From Eumeta japonica (lineage: Eukaryota > Arthropoda > Insecta > Lepidoptera > Psychidae), in contig BGZK01001381.1 in NCBI GenBank assembly GCA_005406025.1, positions 98,414 to 162,413 on the forward strand: a stretch of DNA of 64,000 bases, given 5' to 3'. Made by a program: the position numbers and the translations under genes. Numbering within the stretch: position 1 is the first letter of the stretch; each line of letters begins with the position of its first letter. Under the pieces are notes generated by a model. The model did no database searches. It was not told the DNA's origin and saw only the letters and a program-made list of their open reading frames with translations. Positions 46,246 to 59,869 of this stretch are shown piece by piece.

Positions 46246-49200
46246 CCAAATTTTATGCATCTGGAATAGAGTAGCTTACAATAGAAGGGATAAATTAATT
46301 TCAGCTATGCGAAAGAGATGAACAGAGATCGTAAAAATGAAGATCTATGATCTAGATCTAGCCTATTGGCAAACAGGTGTGATTTCATGTTGCATTCTAA
46401 AACAACATTTTTTATACAGTATGTTTATCGAAGAACAGGTCAATTTTGTGTGCCGCTTACGCCGTATTTGCGACCGGACGCTCCTAGCGGCACTGCCGCT
46501 ATTCATCTTCGCTCCGTCCGTTCGATAAATCGCTTTCAGCTTTGTTTTCGATAAAGTGATAAATAAAGTTTTTAGGTAGCTGTAGGTGGCAGGTGAATAT
46601 TGAAAATAGCAAATTTTAAAACCGGCCAACGCGGGATTACGTCGGTTAATTTCGGTATTATTGAGTTACAAGAAGATACAAACGAATAGACAAGGGAAAA
46701 GTAACTTATGCCTCACCAGGGTTTAAGTTATATCCGTATTTAATTTCGTCAAAGTTGATTGAGTAGTTTCCCCGTGATAGCATGAAGAGCACGACAGATT
46801 TCCTAAAATTATTAAAACTATACTGCTTTTTTTATTTAAAAATCATATATAATACAACATATTTGTTAATTTATGAAATTTTAATTTAAACCAAAATCCA
46901 AAGCAGCGTACGGAGTTTAAACTAAAGAGAGTCACGTATGCGGTGACTGACTTTCCGACCCATTGAAATAAATTATTTGTAATACCTAAAAATAATACGG
47001 CTATTTACTATTTTGATCATAGTAATAGTCTCAAAATTTTTCTTAATTGAGAGTGAAACATTTTTTCGCCTTTTTACAACGCTCCGAATGTAAAATTTTA
47101 AGGGAGATTTAAAAATCATCTATTTTTAGCATTTCATAATATCTAGCAATCGTTTCGATTGATACCGTTATATATTCACAATTTATATTTCGATTAATAT
47201 TTCAGAAAACGAACTTTACTTGGCGTATCTTCAGTTTGCCATATGAATGTTATGACTTCTTTAAAAATTGTCCCTTATAGTCTAAACTCCTTTTTCAGAA
47301 ATATACATCATCAACTGTTGTTTGACGATGAAAAGGTTATATAATGGATAGCAAATATATCTATAAATACATAACTTGGCATGTTGGCGCAGTTAGTTTT
47401 ACAGACTGAAAGTTTGAAGGTTTTTCGGTTTTGTAGACCACTATTTTGACGAGGTATAACAAACTTTGAACATTCGAGCATTTCCGGAGCATCGATGTGA
47501 CCCTGAATCAATTTAAAAAGAAACATTATGTCTGCCGACTTTCTTCAAAGGTATAAATAAGGCATGTGGTAATGGAATGCGCACACGCTCGCAATTTAAT
47601 TTAGTGACAATTACCATCAAAGTAAGCTAATAGTTAACGAAAGCGTTTGCTAGTTTATTCCAGTGCTTTGATGTAAGTCTGATAGCTAGGATTCCGTATA
47701 AATATAAAGATGTAAATGTGTCGCATCTGCTGTAAACAAACAGCACTTATTATAATCTGCAACATTCTAACCAACAAAAATGAGCTAATGATGTGAACAA
47801 CCACCCACGCATTTCAAATTAAACGAATAGGGTACAATTTCAGCTTAGATCGCAACATTATTAATGTCCTACTTCTATCCCTTCGCAGGGCAGCACAACG
47901 ATGATACGGCAACTCGACACTCGAGATGAAAATGAACTGAATTGCACCCCAGGGACCAGACATCATCCCGAAGGTACATCGACGAATATGTGAAGAATGC
48001 TAAACAAGTAACACTCGAGAAGGATGTGTCGTAGAAGAGAGCCCTGCAGGAATTTTGCTATCAGCGTCATACAAATTATTACTATAATATGCCAAGGTAA
48101 GCCAATGTTGGTATTGCTATATTCAGTTGAACTGATTACAATAATCGCATTACTCTAAATATATGGACACGTCTTTCTTATATAACAAATATGAATGCAA
48201 CAATTAATCTCGATCACCGTCAACAAACTTAAGTTGTTGCGTATAAGTACGTATATACTAGATAACCAGTATTAACAACATTACATTTTTGTATGTAATA
48301 TAAAAAATATGCTGTAACTCTATTTTTATTACAATTAGTTATGTGAAAATCTTAGAAAACGTCTTAAAAAAAATTATTATTATTAAAAATTGTGTAAAGG
48401 CGCAACAAGAACTTAATTTTAATAAACTATTTAAAAGTAGTTAATACTGATAATACTGAAGCAATATTGAATACGTAAAGTTAAATTAATCAAATTGCAA
48501 AAAAAAAAAAAAACTCTTCCAAATCCTGAAAACATTTATTGATTTTAGGTTTTGATGAACATTTGAAATAATTTTTATATTTTTCTATAGTTTTATATTG
48601 ACTTGTTTACAACTTTTGACAAATCATTTTTTTTAAGACAACCAGTCCTTTTCTAGGACGATCTGAAGTAAAAATCGTTTTCTTGTGGCTACAGGCTTAT
48701 ATGTATTTATTTAATATTGTAACATAAAGTAAAAACAAAATGAAAGTGAGAATGACGCAGTTTTCAGCTATAATCTTTATTATCTCTTTCTTTCGAAGTG
48801 ATTTTTGAGTATTACTTTTAAAATTGCATTTTACTGAATATGATCTTTTACATATACCCGTAGTAATAACTCTCTGTCTATTCGAAAACGTTGCATTTCA
48901 CGTTTTCTCAAGTAAAATAATTAATAAAAATATATTACTTAAACTTTTACGTTAATAAAACAAGTAACTCATACGAATAATATGCACAATATTGAAAGAT
49001 CCGATCAATAAATAGCCAACTCGAGACATATGTAGAATCAATTCAGTGAGTGAATTATTCGAGAGATGCGAGCGTACGTGTCTCACATACAGACTCTAGT
49101 CGAGGCAGTGACGATAATAAGGTTTGAGCATGCACTGTTCTCAAACTAGGCACGATTATATAAGCAAAACTAAATCACTGGATAGTGGAGTGATTGAGAA

Positions 49201-49976
49201 TCGTTACCAGAACTCTCGCTTCGTGAACGGGCTTAATCTATCTCAAGTAAGAAAATAATTTATCAGCACATTAGTTGTTGTAATAAAATATTTGTATAAT
49301 ATTGCTTGAAATTGACGAAAAATTAGACGTGATAAAAATAACTACTGAGGGATATGCGTGCACACATACTTTGGTTCCGTGTTGGTATTTTAAAGAAATA
49401 GGATTTTCTAAGTTTGAGGTGTAATTTTTGTGTTTAACTAATTACTATTATTATTGATTATTCGTGCCAGTATTATTTTTCATGGATGTTTGGAATAAAA
49501 TAGATATGTAGTTTTTAATTTTATTGTGCTCTATATTTTTAACTACATTTACAAAAATAAATTGATTTTTTACCTGTTTCTACTCGCTGCAGTGTTGGTT
49601 TTTGTACTATGAACATCATATTTCACATTTATTTCCTCTGATAAACAGTAACAGTGCAAACAGGTGTTCGTTTCATTAATAATTTTTTTTGGGGGTTTTA
49701 CATAATCATAAACATTTTTATAGAACATTTACGTTGATGTTGAAATTAAATAGCACCATCTGTGTATAATTAACGTTGTCTTCAAAACAGTCTACCTTAA
49801 TAACACTCTTTTGAAAACATATCTTCGATTAAGATAAAACCCAGGTCAGAGAAAAATTTAATTTTGTCAGAAGTCGACAAGAAATCAAATCTCGATAATT
49901 TTTAAAGTGCTGTATGTGTTTCAAATATTATGGTATATTTGCACTAATGTTAGCGCAAAACGATTTTGTAATAAAT
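46246..49976. other. Long AT-rich spacer
   Basis: Overlapping frames of 62-88 codons on both strands near 46337-46629 have no domain. A TATA-like ATTATATAAGCAAAA at 49155 is followed about 90 bp later by a good splice-donor word, CAAGTAAGA at 49242, but nothing coding can be tied to it. No recognisable repeat was found in the rest. Confidence 0.45.
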
Positions 49977-50815
49977 ACCATGACAGCAGATCACAAAGAA
50001 AAATGGCAATGTGAGAAGTGCATAAATAAATCTCATGAGAACGATAAATACTCAGTATAAAATTCTTTTTTGTCAATTTCACCATGAGAAATAGCTCTAA
50101 CCAATCTGGCGCTTCTGTTCCGCCCTTATCCTCTATGAGTGGGATGTTTCTGCAGATCTAGTGATAGAGGTGCGAGTTTTTCGAGAAGAGAAGAAAGCCG
50201 TTCGAGCTGATATGCAGGAAATCAGGAGTGCCATGTTAAGCCTTACATTAGCTGTTGGCACCGGTTGTAGCCGCATCAGTGATCTGGCCGCGCCTGTGGA
50301 GGCAAATGAATCGTGGAAATGCCAGTAAGTTACCAATGATGTGCCCACTTTGGAAGAGACTATCGCTGGCCATAGATCAGAGCTAAATGACCGCGATCAG
50401 GACATGCTCTATAACGATTTGAAGATTGCAGAGATCCCGGAAGAAAAAAATAACAAATTTATGCATCTTATACTCAGCGTTGCCACTAAATTAGGTGTCA
50501 CTTTTGATGAGGGGAAAGTCGTCAGCGTTCAGCGTTTTTGCACGACGAGACGCACGAACTCGAGGAACTCGGAACGTCCGCACCCATCGTTGGTGCGGCT
50601 GACGCGTCGCGCGCACTGCGACTAATTGCTGGCGACGGTGAGCGTACGGCGCAGCACCACTACGGCTGGACTGGGAGCTTACGCGATTTAATAAACAGAT
50701 CTTCTACAGAGCGCGTAGAGACTTGCTGAGCACCAACTGGATACATTAAAAAAATACATGCCCGAAAGGGTCACGGAGAGCCGCCATATCGTCTACTCAT
50801 TGAGACAAATTAAAT
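49977..50815 (+). pseudogene. ORF1 (PHD-finger/gag-like) remnant of a CR1-like LINE
   Basis: The plus strand, across frames, carries the pieces of a LINE ORF1 protein in the right order. ADHKEKWQCEKCINKS near 50000 is the last Cys pair of a PHD-type zinc finger. SNQSGASVPPLSSMSGM lies near 50095-50145. A block near 50341-50505 (SELNDRDQDMLYNDLKIAEI, then SVATKLGVTFDEGKVVSVQR) belongs to the conserved coiled-coil to RNA-binding region. LVRLTRRAH lies near 50595 and ARKGHGEPPYR near 50762-50794, the usual C-terminal basic tail. Such ORF1 proteins bind the element's own RNA. There are at least four frameshifts and several stops. Neither the upstream start nor the ORF2 that should follow is found within the next kilobase, so only ORF1 was inserted or retained. 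Confidence 0.75.
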
Positions 50816-51789
50816 TATATGCAATGAATTTAGAGTTATACTGTTTGACAAAAGGACTTCAATGACGTTGAAACTCGAATAATTTACCCCTGGGTGAATA
50901 TTCGTACAATTTTTCCAGCGCATCTGACCCATATTCATACTTCATAGGACATATATAATTAACTAAGATTAATATATATATAGTTGGTGGCATGTGTTAT
51001 AAAAGTTGCATTTATTTCAATAATAATTATTGTGTCACCAGTATACTCAAAATTATGTTATTGCAAATTGTGTATCATTAGGAATACTTTTACAGGTAAA
51101 AAACGTTGTGTACAGGAGTCCCTTTAAATAACCACAAAGCGAACACTTATCAAATTGATAACGTTTCCTCTCCCTTTACAAATAAACGTATATTTAGCAG
51201 CTTAATAGGGGCTGCCTACGCAAACAACGCTTGCGTTACGTAAATACGTGATGTAAAGACATTCTGTGTTATAAAGCTATATGTATAAAATAACCTTAAA
51301 AAGACCCAGACGCGTATGTGTTAAACTTGCATGGAGTGGGTTCCGTACGATAAATGTTTTCTTAATTCTGACTCAAATTTGTTCGTGGTAACTAAAGCAT
51401 TTGCAAATCTAAGTTTGTACGCATAATAATTAGGAATTTACCATTTAAGATCATAGATTTCTTATGGCTTTTTCTGTAATTTGTAAGTAAAGAAATATTT
51501 TCTGTAATTTTTTTTCAAAATTTAAGGATTACTGCTTTCAGTGATAAGGAGAGAGGGTGCTCAACATTTATTTATATTTTAAATGAATCCATTGCAACTA
51601 TAAAATAAAAGATATATATACTCGAGACCTCCACAACAAGCGTTTTTATTTGATATGTTACACGGAACACTTTATAAATACTGTTTTAATTTCTAATTTA
51701 CCCCACAAAGTGACCCTTATATTCAAAATTCAATTATTTGCGTTACACTTCCATATTTGAATGAAAGAAATTCACATATGTACCAACTG
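50816..51789. other. AT-rich spacer
   Basis: No gene or repeat is recognised, and no ORF2 sequence follows the ORF1 remnant. Confidence 0.5.
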
Positions 51790-51905
51790 TTCGTCTTCAT
51801 CAGTACAGTATAGACTCGAAGTAAATTGACTGTGACGGACAGACACAAGTAATCCTATGAGGGTTCTGTTTTCTATACGTTAAGACTTACAGAACCCTAA
51901 AAATA
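51790..51905 (+). repeat. Right-end fragment of the 45.5-kb repeat family
   Basis: GACGGACAGACACAAGTAAT, CCTATGAGGGTTCTGTTTTC and TACAGAACCCTAAAAAT reproduce the right terminus of the family. The GGGTTCTG and CAGAACCC words are inverted repeats that form a small stem. Confidence 0.6.
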
Positions 51906-53389
51906 TTCGCAGTCAGACGTATCGCAGCGTTCGCTTTACTTTGCTTTTATTTCTTTTTATATGAAAACAAAACCTAGACAATATCAATAAAAAGTTTTCA
52001 GATAGTGACGCAACAAGGTATATGGAAGATTTTTAAGCAATTGCAAAAATCAGTTAAACTAAATAAACTATCTGAAAGGTGGTGAATTGTGGTAAGAAGT
52101 TCTAATTTATGTGATGACTTCTAAAAAACCAAAAACAAACATTAATTCAAACATAGATTTTTTTATATAAAAACAACAAGGTACAGAAAATTTTTGAAAC
52201 AATATTTTAAGAAATGTTCAATAAAATCTATATAGGTAAATAAAATCGAAGTGTCTGTTTGTGATGTCAAAATAAAAGCTTTTTATTAAATGCATATGAA
52301 AGTATATACGGTACTTATAACAAAAAAGAAAGAATTTTTAAAACAATTGTTAGTTTGTCTTTTTGTCTGACTGTTTGTTCCGGCTAATCACCGATTTTAA
52401 TTTTAGCAGAATTTTCAGTGGCTGATGGTTGATGTTAAAACGAGTAACTTAGGCTATTTTAATTAAAAAAAAAGAATTAGCCGGTTGAGTTTAGTTAAGA
52501 GTAGTTAAGTTTAGATCTTTTATTTGGTGAATATACATAAATAAATCATTGGGATTCAATTTTTAACTTCATTTGGTTTTCTTTCGTGAAAATTTGAACG
52601 TGTCAAATACTCATAGTTTTTTGATTTACATCGAAATCGATAAATTAGTTAAAGATTATTTCATTTAGTTAAGCACGTAGGTAATTGTTCCCAAAATAAA
52701 TATTTCTTGATAAGGTTTTTAGTTTTCCAATTATAAACTGTGGTTACATCCATTAGTCATGCCTATAAGAAAATCAAATCTCTCTAAAAACATTATAAAA
52801 TAATAATAAAAACACGAAAAGTCGACTTGGAAAGAAAAAGAATGAGATTAAACTTAGCACGGCATTTCGAGCAATTTAAATAAGAAACATTTTTTGTTGA
52901 ATTCCACGCTAACGAAGTTGGGGGTAACAGATAGTTTTTAATAAAATCAATGGTGTATACTATTACATGGTCTTAGGATGGATTAAGAATATTTAAAAAC
53001 CTAAGTTAAATGTAAAAAGGCACACAGAGATTATAAATGAGGTTTATGATAATGTTAATTATATCTTAATAACAAGTACATAAAAAAACAAAGCGAGTAG
53101 ATTCAAAAACAAAAGAAAAAAATACCATCCGTTGTTTGCTGTAATTGCAAACCTTAGAATTATTGCATTAGATCTCCTTGATTCGCTATTTTGAAATATC
53201 ACTTCCTATGAAATTTTGGGCAATTTTTGAATCGGTTCTGTTTTTTTTTTTTAATTTAATATAGGACTGTTATATTTTGTGATATTTATAAATGAATACA
53301 GTTTATTTACTATTAAAAATCTGATATATTTATATTTGCTTTCTGGTTCGTCTCCTTAATGTTATGATATGTATGTATTGTGTATTACA
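51906..53389. other. AT-rich spacer with one repeat fragment
   Basis: At 52350-52470 TTGTCTGACTGTTTGTTCCG followed by GCTAATC, then AGTGGCTGATGGTTGATGTT and GAGTAACTTAGGCTATTTTA, is a common lepidopteran repeat motif. Nothing else is recognisable. Confidence 0.5.
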
Positions 53390-53394
53390 TGAGA

Positions 53395-54495
53395 GGTATG
53401 TCAAAAAAAAACTAGATACTCAAAAATTATAATATTTTTATTTATTACTAATATTTATCTTTCCAAAGTCTTCACCATTATTATGTACACATTTTATTAT
53501 GCGTTTAAACCACTTGAAAAGTAGTTCCGACCACTCTTTTTCAAATACCTAATAAGATATTTTAGATAGCTAATGCATCTTTCTTGCTTGCAAATCTCTT
53601 GCCTTCCGATTTTTCTTTGATTTCGAGAAACAAGTAAAAGTCGCTAGATGCTAAGTCAGGTCAGTATGGTGAGTGAGATAGGTCAGACACGTGTTATTAA
53701 AAAAAATCAAGTATTCTTACGGACGTGTGCGGCGCGTCGTTATCGCGGTGCCAAAGAAGATGCCGGATTTGTGACTTCGGTCACTTGTCACACCTAGTTG
53801 ATGATGCTGCTGGGGCACAAACTGTCACATACCACACAGAATTAATTTTAATTTCGATTATCCTACACCAGAGTAGTAGCATTATCAGTCTTACAAAAAA
53901 AAACATGGCCATTTGTTTCTGTGTGATTCGCGCACACGATGACATTTTGCTGGTGTTAGTTCATTTTCCAAACACCATATATGGTCGATTATCGCTTTAT
54001 ACGTAGCCATAGTTGTATAGCCGTGTTTCGTTTCATAAATCGGCACCAATTTAAGGTATCTTATTGATTAGTTTGTGCGGAACCCAACTCGAAAAACGCT
54101 CACAGACAAAAATATGAGTTTGTACCATGGTTTGCAGCGCTATGGATCCAATACCTAGTTCTCTTTCAAACTCTAGATGTGTAAGTCTTTGGTTCTCTTC
54201 ATCAACTTTTCAACTGCTGAACTTTATTGTTCTGCGATTGCGACCGCGATTGCGATTGGCGCTCGACCTGTTCTCGCTTCATCTCCAAGAGCTTTCTCGT
54301 TCCCTTTTGACCTTAGAAAAACAATTAATAACCTTGGCTCGAAAACTAGCAAATTTATAAAAAGTAGTGATCGAAAGTTCAAAACGTTCTTGAGGCTTAA
54401 GACCTTTGTTGTAGTTGTAGTAAGTTAAAACGCGAAAATTACGTTGACCGATTTCCATCGTTGCAAGCAAAGTCCCGTCAGATTCGTGTAACAAT
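53395..54495 (-). pseudogene. Mariner-like transposase, decayed
   Basis: Reading leftward from about 54450, the minus strand gives MEIGQRNFRVLTYYNYNKGL (first helix-turn-helix region of mariner transposases). Then come EENQRLTHLEFERELGIGS and WVPHKLIN near 54070-54230 (second DNA-binding helix region with its WVPH-L hallmark), remains of TKV-R-S-SKQM-FF near 53920, and HRDNDAPHTSV near 53740 (cf. HDNA--HTS, second catalytic Asp). PDLASSDFYLFLEIKEKSEG near 53610-53660 carries the third catalytic Asp, with the diagnostic PYSPDLAPSDF motif now PY-stop-PDLASSDF. KWFKRIIKCVHNNGEDFGK near 53500 is the C-terminus. I count 33 residues between the second and third Asp, one short of D34D. The element has stops, frameshifts and no clear inverted repeats at both ends; GTATGTCAAAAAAAAAC at 53396 may be a remnant of one. 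Confidence 0.85.
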
Positions 54496-54500
54496 AAGCA

Positions 54501-57500
54501 CTTTAAAGAAAAAAAATTATTTTAATTAAAATATGTGAAACGTATCACTAAATAAACAGTATTTACGATGGTGTATAACTTGTCAGTATCAAATTATTGT
54601 GTAAAGGGTAATTATCCTTGTACTGCATATTATTTAAACATTTTTATTAGTAATAATAAATAAAATATGTGAGCCGTCGAATTAATATTTTTGATTGTGC
54701 GCTTGTGCGGCTCTACCGCTATTGTAGGCAATGGATAATTTAGTGTACAGTAGTATATAACAATCCGTGTAATAGAAATATATTGTTATATGCTACTTTC
54801 TAACTAGAAACATTAGATCCTATTATAGGATGTTTTAAATTGATCACATATGACCCTTTAGAAATATAATGCATATAATTGAAATTAGGGAAACGAAAGC
54901 ATTAAAACACTATAAATATATCTTCAAAATCGTTTGGAAATTGCAAATGAATATCAATGTTGGGTAATTATTCTAATACGGTTACAGCATGCTCCAATTA
55001 GTAAGGCTTTGCAATGAAGTGCAACCTCCTTTATCTCATTGGGCTCCGAGTGTAAAACGTCGCAAGGGCCCTTGATATTTAATCAGCCGAGATGAGAGCG
55101 GCGCGGGCGGCGCACTGCAAAGTATTGTCTTCATTAAAAGCGATCCCTTTTGTGAGGAAACTCGTTTTATTTGAAAAGTTCCACGGTTAATTTATGAAAC
55201 TTGCTAACTTTCGAATACTCCGTTGTTTGTTATGTCATCGCCGGCGTAATACGTACAGTTCTCGAACTAGATTGAAGCGAAATGCGGTTTAATGAAATAT
55301 CTCATGCCAATTAGAGACATCGTTGTAGACGTAAGAAGGCGGCGTATTTCATTATCAGTGTATCATGTCTACCATCGACATATCGCCGTACGATGGTAAA
55401 CAGAGGCTACATTCGAGAAGCCCTCTTCTAGCCCTTTATCACTGTGTAATAGGGCCTCTTACGTTAACGAAGCTCTCGCTTGTCACTAGCTTCTCAGGTA
55501 TGTTTTTAGGGTTTGCTCTAACTTCACCTCCAATGAAACCTAATTTTCTCCTACACATTAGTGGGTATTCAGTTTTGAAGTAACAAATATTTATGTAATT
55601 GTTCTTGTTACAGATCTAAATTTACATCAAGTAGTGTTTTAATAACCGGCACATAAACTTTTCGTCGCTATCCAATAAAATATTTTCACAGGTACTAATA
55701 TAAAAAGAAGTGAACATTGTTATTTTGTTTGTTTGTTTATATCATCTCGATCTCAGGAACAATTTCGCAGATTCTGAAACCTGCTCATTGATGGGAAGCT
55801 AAACTATACCTGAGTGCTACAGACTACTTTTTATTCTGCAAGAATTTGTCTCCGACTTATTTCGTGAATTTCTAAATATTGTGCCCATCCAGCTTAGGCC
55901 GCATCTTATGTTGTTGCAAAAAGCTTTTTAACAGCTTCGCTTATGCGTCCTAAATTTTGGAATTTTGGTCTATTTTCTTTTATTATGAATTAAACTTTAA
56001 TGAAAAAGTAAATTCCTAATCTAATCTTTGTATACACGTGCGGTCACCGCATGTCATATTTGTATACGAAAACATAATTATATTTCTTCATTTATATCAA
56101 GAAATAAGGTGTGCATATTGGCTTATGGCAATCTATAAAACTACTGGACCGATTGTACATTTGCGTGCAACGTGCAGTAATATGCAGCATGCAACCCACT
56201 GCTGACCCTCGAATCTGCCTTTTTATTATGAAACTTCATCCAACAAATTGAATATTAATTCAGATAGATAGGTATTGACTGATATCGAACACCTCGATAA
56301 GCAAGTGTTAAAGTTTTTGTTTATCTTAACCGCCAATATATTTGATACACATTTTCTACACATTTTTCTATTTTTCGTTCTAACAAAGCACATTATCAGG
56401 GGAAGTTCAGTAATTGCTATTTAATTAATGCTTATTTTTAATACTTTTATTGGTTTTAAAAGTCATTTGAATATTAAGACCCTTTAATGTTCTTGAAATT
56501 TTATCAAAAATTCTATCATAATATGTTAAGTTAGCTATCATTTAGATACATATTTATTTTAGTCGTCTCTTTGTATTGGGTAGATACTGTTCTTCCATAT
56601 AACACTTTTTTGTGTTTATTGATGAGTCCATCAAAGCATTTTTTATTAAATTCTTTGCTAATGCTATATCGTAAATAGTATTTAATTATAAAGAGTAATT
56701 ATGATTATTGAAGGGCATAGTGAGTAACCGATATATCTTAGATTTGTATGCCCCCAATTTGAAATGGCATGGGTGACAAAAAGAAATGGATATTATAGTG
56801 TTTGTGGAGGTGGGATTTCTATTTATTTCCTTCTTTGAGTCTCATGTATTTCATTCTTAAAACGATAACTATGTTCTTCATCACTCTACGAAGAACGGCT
56901 TCTCATTTTAATTCTTTTTTTTATTAGTACTTTTGTGCACTATGGCAGTTGTGACAATGAAAAAAGGCTCCCTGCCTAAAAAAAGTCACAACACCTATAA
57001 TATTGTAAAATCTTATTTACATCAAGTTATATTGATGTACGATTAAACAAGTTTTAAGTTAACTTTATTTGCATCAAAACATTCAAATAAGTAGTTCAAG
57101 AATTTTCGATGCGAACCGTATTCAGAAGTGACTACTTCACTACAGAAAAGGTAATAAGTGCAGTGTTTTAAATAATATAAATCTATTGCAGGATGCGCTA
57201 TACTTCAAAACTTTTATTACACTTTTTTTCTAAACTAAACTAAATACCTAATTGATCAAACTTATCTAATTTAAGGAACATTAAGATATATATTTCAGAA
57301 GCGAGAGTCGACAGGGGCCATCGAACAGCTAAAAAACAAACATTACCACGATGACCGAGTTTGAATTAAAGGCAAAAAGTAAGACGAAATATTTTTCTTT
57401 GTATTCATGATTAGTCGTGAAGATGAAATGACCTCAATAAATTCATTCAATGTACAAAACCCCTTAATTTCCAACGGCACAGAAAAAATAGCGTGATAAA

Positions 57501-58039
57501 CGTTCATGAGGCGGAAAACATTCAAACTCCTACCAGAGCAAGTCGCCTTTTTTATATATTTAAGATTTTTTTTTAATATTACGTAAGGGAACATCATATT
57601 ATTAATATAAACTTTTTCAAATAAACTTAATCAACTTAATTGAAAAAAAATACAATTTGCCCTATACATTACTATATCCGTAAAATATTAACAGATATCT
57701 TACTATTTTATATAAACAATCTGAAGTCAAAATAGAAGAGATTGACACACTCACTTTCCAAACATTCTTTTATGTAAATTACAATGTAAATTTTCTCAAT
57801 GACATAATAGTGACGAATTACTATATTATTTAATTAAAAAAAAGTATTCCCAACCAGTATTTAAAATTTGTAACCATATGTGTTTTTAAGTTTCATAGAT
57901 GTGATATAACAAAGTTATAACCTGCCAACGAGTACACACATAAATGTGGTACATAAAAGAGTAGTACATTCTCCTAATAAATACATTCGTATGTAATAAT
58001 AATAAGTACTAAGTACATAAAAACATATATGTAAATATG
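54501..58039. other. Long spacer with a GC-richer island near 55.1 kb
   Basis: A block at 55010-55350 is GC-richer (GATGAGAGCGGCGCGGGCGG near 55090) with evenly mixed sequence and could be regulatory. A 72-codon frame at 55365-55583 and an 84-codon frame at 57343-57597 (minus) have no known domain. At 55742-55800 ATCTCGATCTCAGGAACAAT resembles a common repeat motif. The rest is AT-rich. Confidence 0.45.
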
Positions 58040-58460
58040 GGAGCTAGAATACGCACAGAAAAAGTAGGAGAATATTTCCTCATTATATGAGAAGTTAGAT
58101 AGGGGGACCCTTTATCTCCGAAACTTTTTTCTGCCATCCTAAAACATATATTTCGCCAGCTCGAATGGAATCAATATGGTATAAATATTAACAGTGTATT
58201 ATTAAACCACCTAAGGTTCGCCGACGACCTTATACTAATATTTGAAGACCCAAAGACTCTAAAGGACATAATCGAACAACTTCTAGATGAAAAAAAAAGG
58301 TAGGATAAAAGTAAGATACTTCTAGGACGCCATCCAAGAGCAAGAATTACCACGTATGCGAATTATATAAAACCTGTTACAGAAAGCGGTTACGTTCTCA
58401 TTAAAGCGAAAGGATTTCCAATTTTAAGTACTTTCTACAAAACGTTTCTCAGATATTAAT
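58040..58460 (+). pseudogene. RTE-like reverse transcriptase fragment
   Basis: From about 58042 the plus strand reads ARIRTEKVGEYFLI, then after a stop or shift GDPLSPKLFSAILKHIFRQL near 58106-58165. This is the RT block R-G-RQGDPLSP-LF. It then reads LNHLRFADDLILIFEDPKTL near 58202-58261, containing the catalytic box FADD at 58217-58228, intact. DIIEQLLDEKKR follows before stops accumulate. The phrases match the RTE/BovB-type reverse transcriptases of insects rather than the CR1-like family elsewhere in the window. The fingers domain, endonuclease and C-terminus are absent or unreadable, so the fragment is non-functional. Confidence 0.8.
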
Positions 58461-59869
58461 AGTGCAATCACTTTTTATATCGATTAAACTGTATGGATCG
58501 GTGAGATGTAACCCTCTAGAACGATGAGATGCTAATGAAAGTCATTACTATATAATATTTTATATACGTATTGCTGTTCCATTTTTATATCGCCCCACCT
58601 TCTTACTTTTTTTTAAACAGTTTGATATTTCGACCTTTGACCCCGCGGCTGTCACAAGTCGACAAGCTGACGACCGTTAGCAGTTAACGGCTCCACCTGC
58701 TCTCCGAGATACGGACGAGTGTTTTAATTTGATTTAAGTTAAAAACTCTCTGGTTAATTCGCTGATTGTCAAAATTCAACTACCTTCGGTTCCGATCCGA
58801 CGACAACGCCCCTGGCCACGTGGCCCGCCCGCCGCCGTTTAAATAAGCATTAATTAATTTACTTATTCTTATTGTTGACAATTTACGCTTTACACATTAA
58901 TAGAATGTAATTATCGAACTTTGATTAGAGGAGATCGTGTAATATTTTCAACGATTATTTAATTTTTACATTTTTTTTTTGTACAATCTATAAATGTAAC
59001 GGCAAATTTTAGTGATTCATCTACGTAAATAGTAGATTAGAGGAGTCCAAGTCGTACTGCACGTATATATTTTTGTGGTAAACTAAACAAAATCCGACGT
59101 GAAACTGAAAAATTTTCGGTCTAAAAGCAAATTAAACACGATCGAAACCAAAGTTGCACCAATTGATATATAAATGCGTAGGTGTGTAGAACTAAACATC
59201 GACTGGACATTTCTCGCTATGGTTTTCCTATCGTTGAGTCACTTTGACCACAACTGAGGTATCTATATTCACTTTATGGACTACTTGATAGTTGGACTTG
59301 AAGTTTGTTGAAGTGGCGTTTAGGCCTTGTAGTCACTACGTTCAATAGCATAGATTCCATGATTTTTCACGGTGCGAACGCGCCTTTAATCATAAGTTTG
59401 ATTAAGTAAAAAGGAAATAATGATATGAAGGAAAATATATCATGCTTTATTTTATTATGAATTTTTTGTCCCATAACCAATATACATATTATTTCCATTT
59501 AATTAAAAAAAGTTTTGTACAAAGTTATACACAAAAAACTTAACATGAAAACCGTATAATATTTACTTATTATTATGTGTTATTTTATATATTATATGGT
59601 TTTTACGTAAATGATTTACCCATTGCAAAGTATCTGCTAAATTCGGACGTTTTAACTGTAGCTTTAAATTAAAATAGCATATTTATCAAATATATTTATG
59701 ATTTTTATTTAGAGCAACTTTTCCGTCCTCATATTTTATGGCCTCTTGACTAAATATCTTCAATTTTTATCAAACTTAGATAGCTACAATTCGAGGGGCA
59801 CCCGAACTGTAATACTTCTTCGGGTTTTTTCTCGGTATACAAATTTTTCATAGGAACGATTTCACTGCA
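58461..59869. other. Spacer with a GC-richer block
   Basis: From 58620 to 58830 the sequence is GC-richer and mixed (GACCCCGCGGCTGTCACAAG, GGCCACGTGGCCCGCCCGCC). GGCCACGTGGCC at about 58813 is a perfect 12-bp palindrome centred on an E-box, CACGTG. No ORF of note. The flanks are AT-rich. Confidence 0.45.

Noticed and set aside
49150..49255. TATA box plus splice donor as first exon of a host gene
   Set aside because: Both words are individually common in AT-rich DNA, and no downstream exon or acceptor could be linked.
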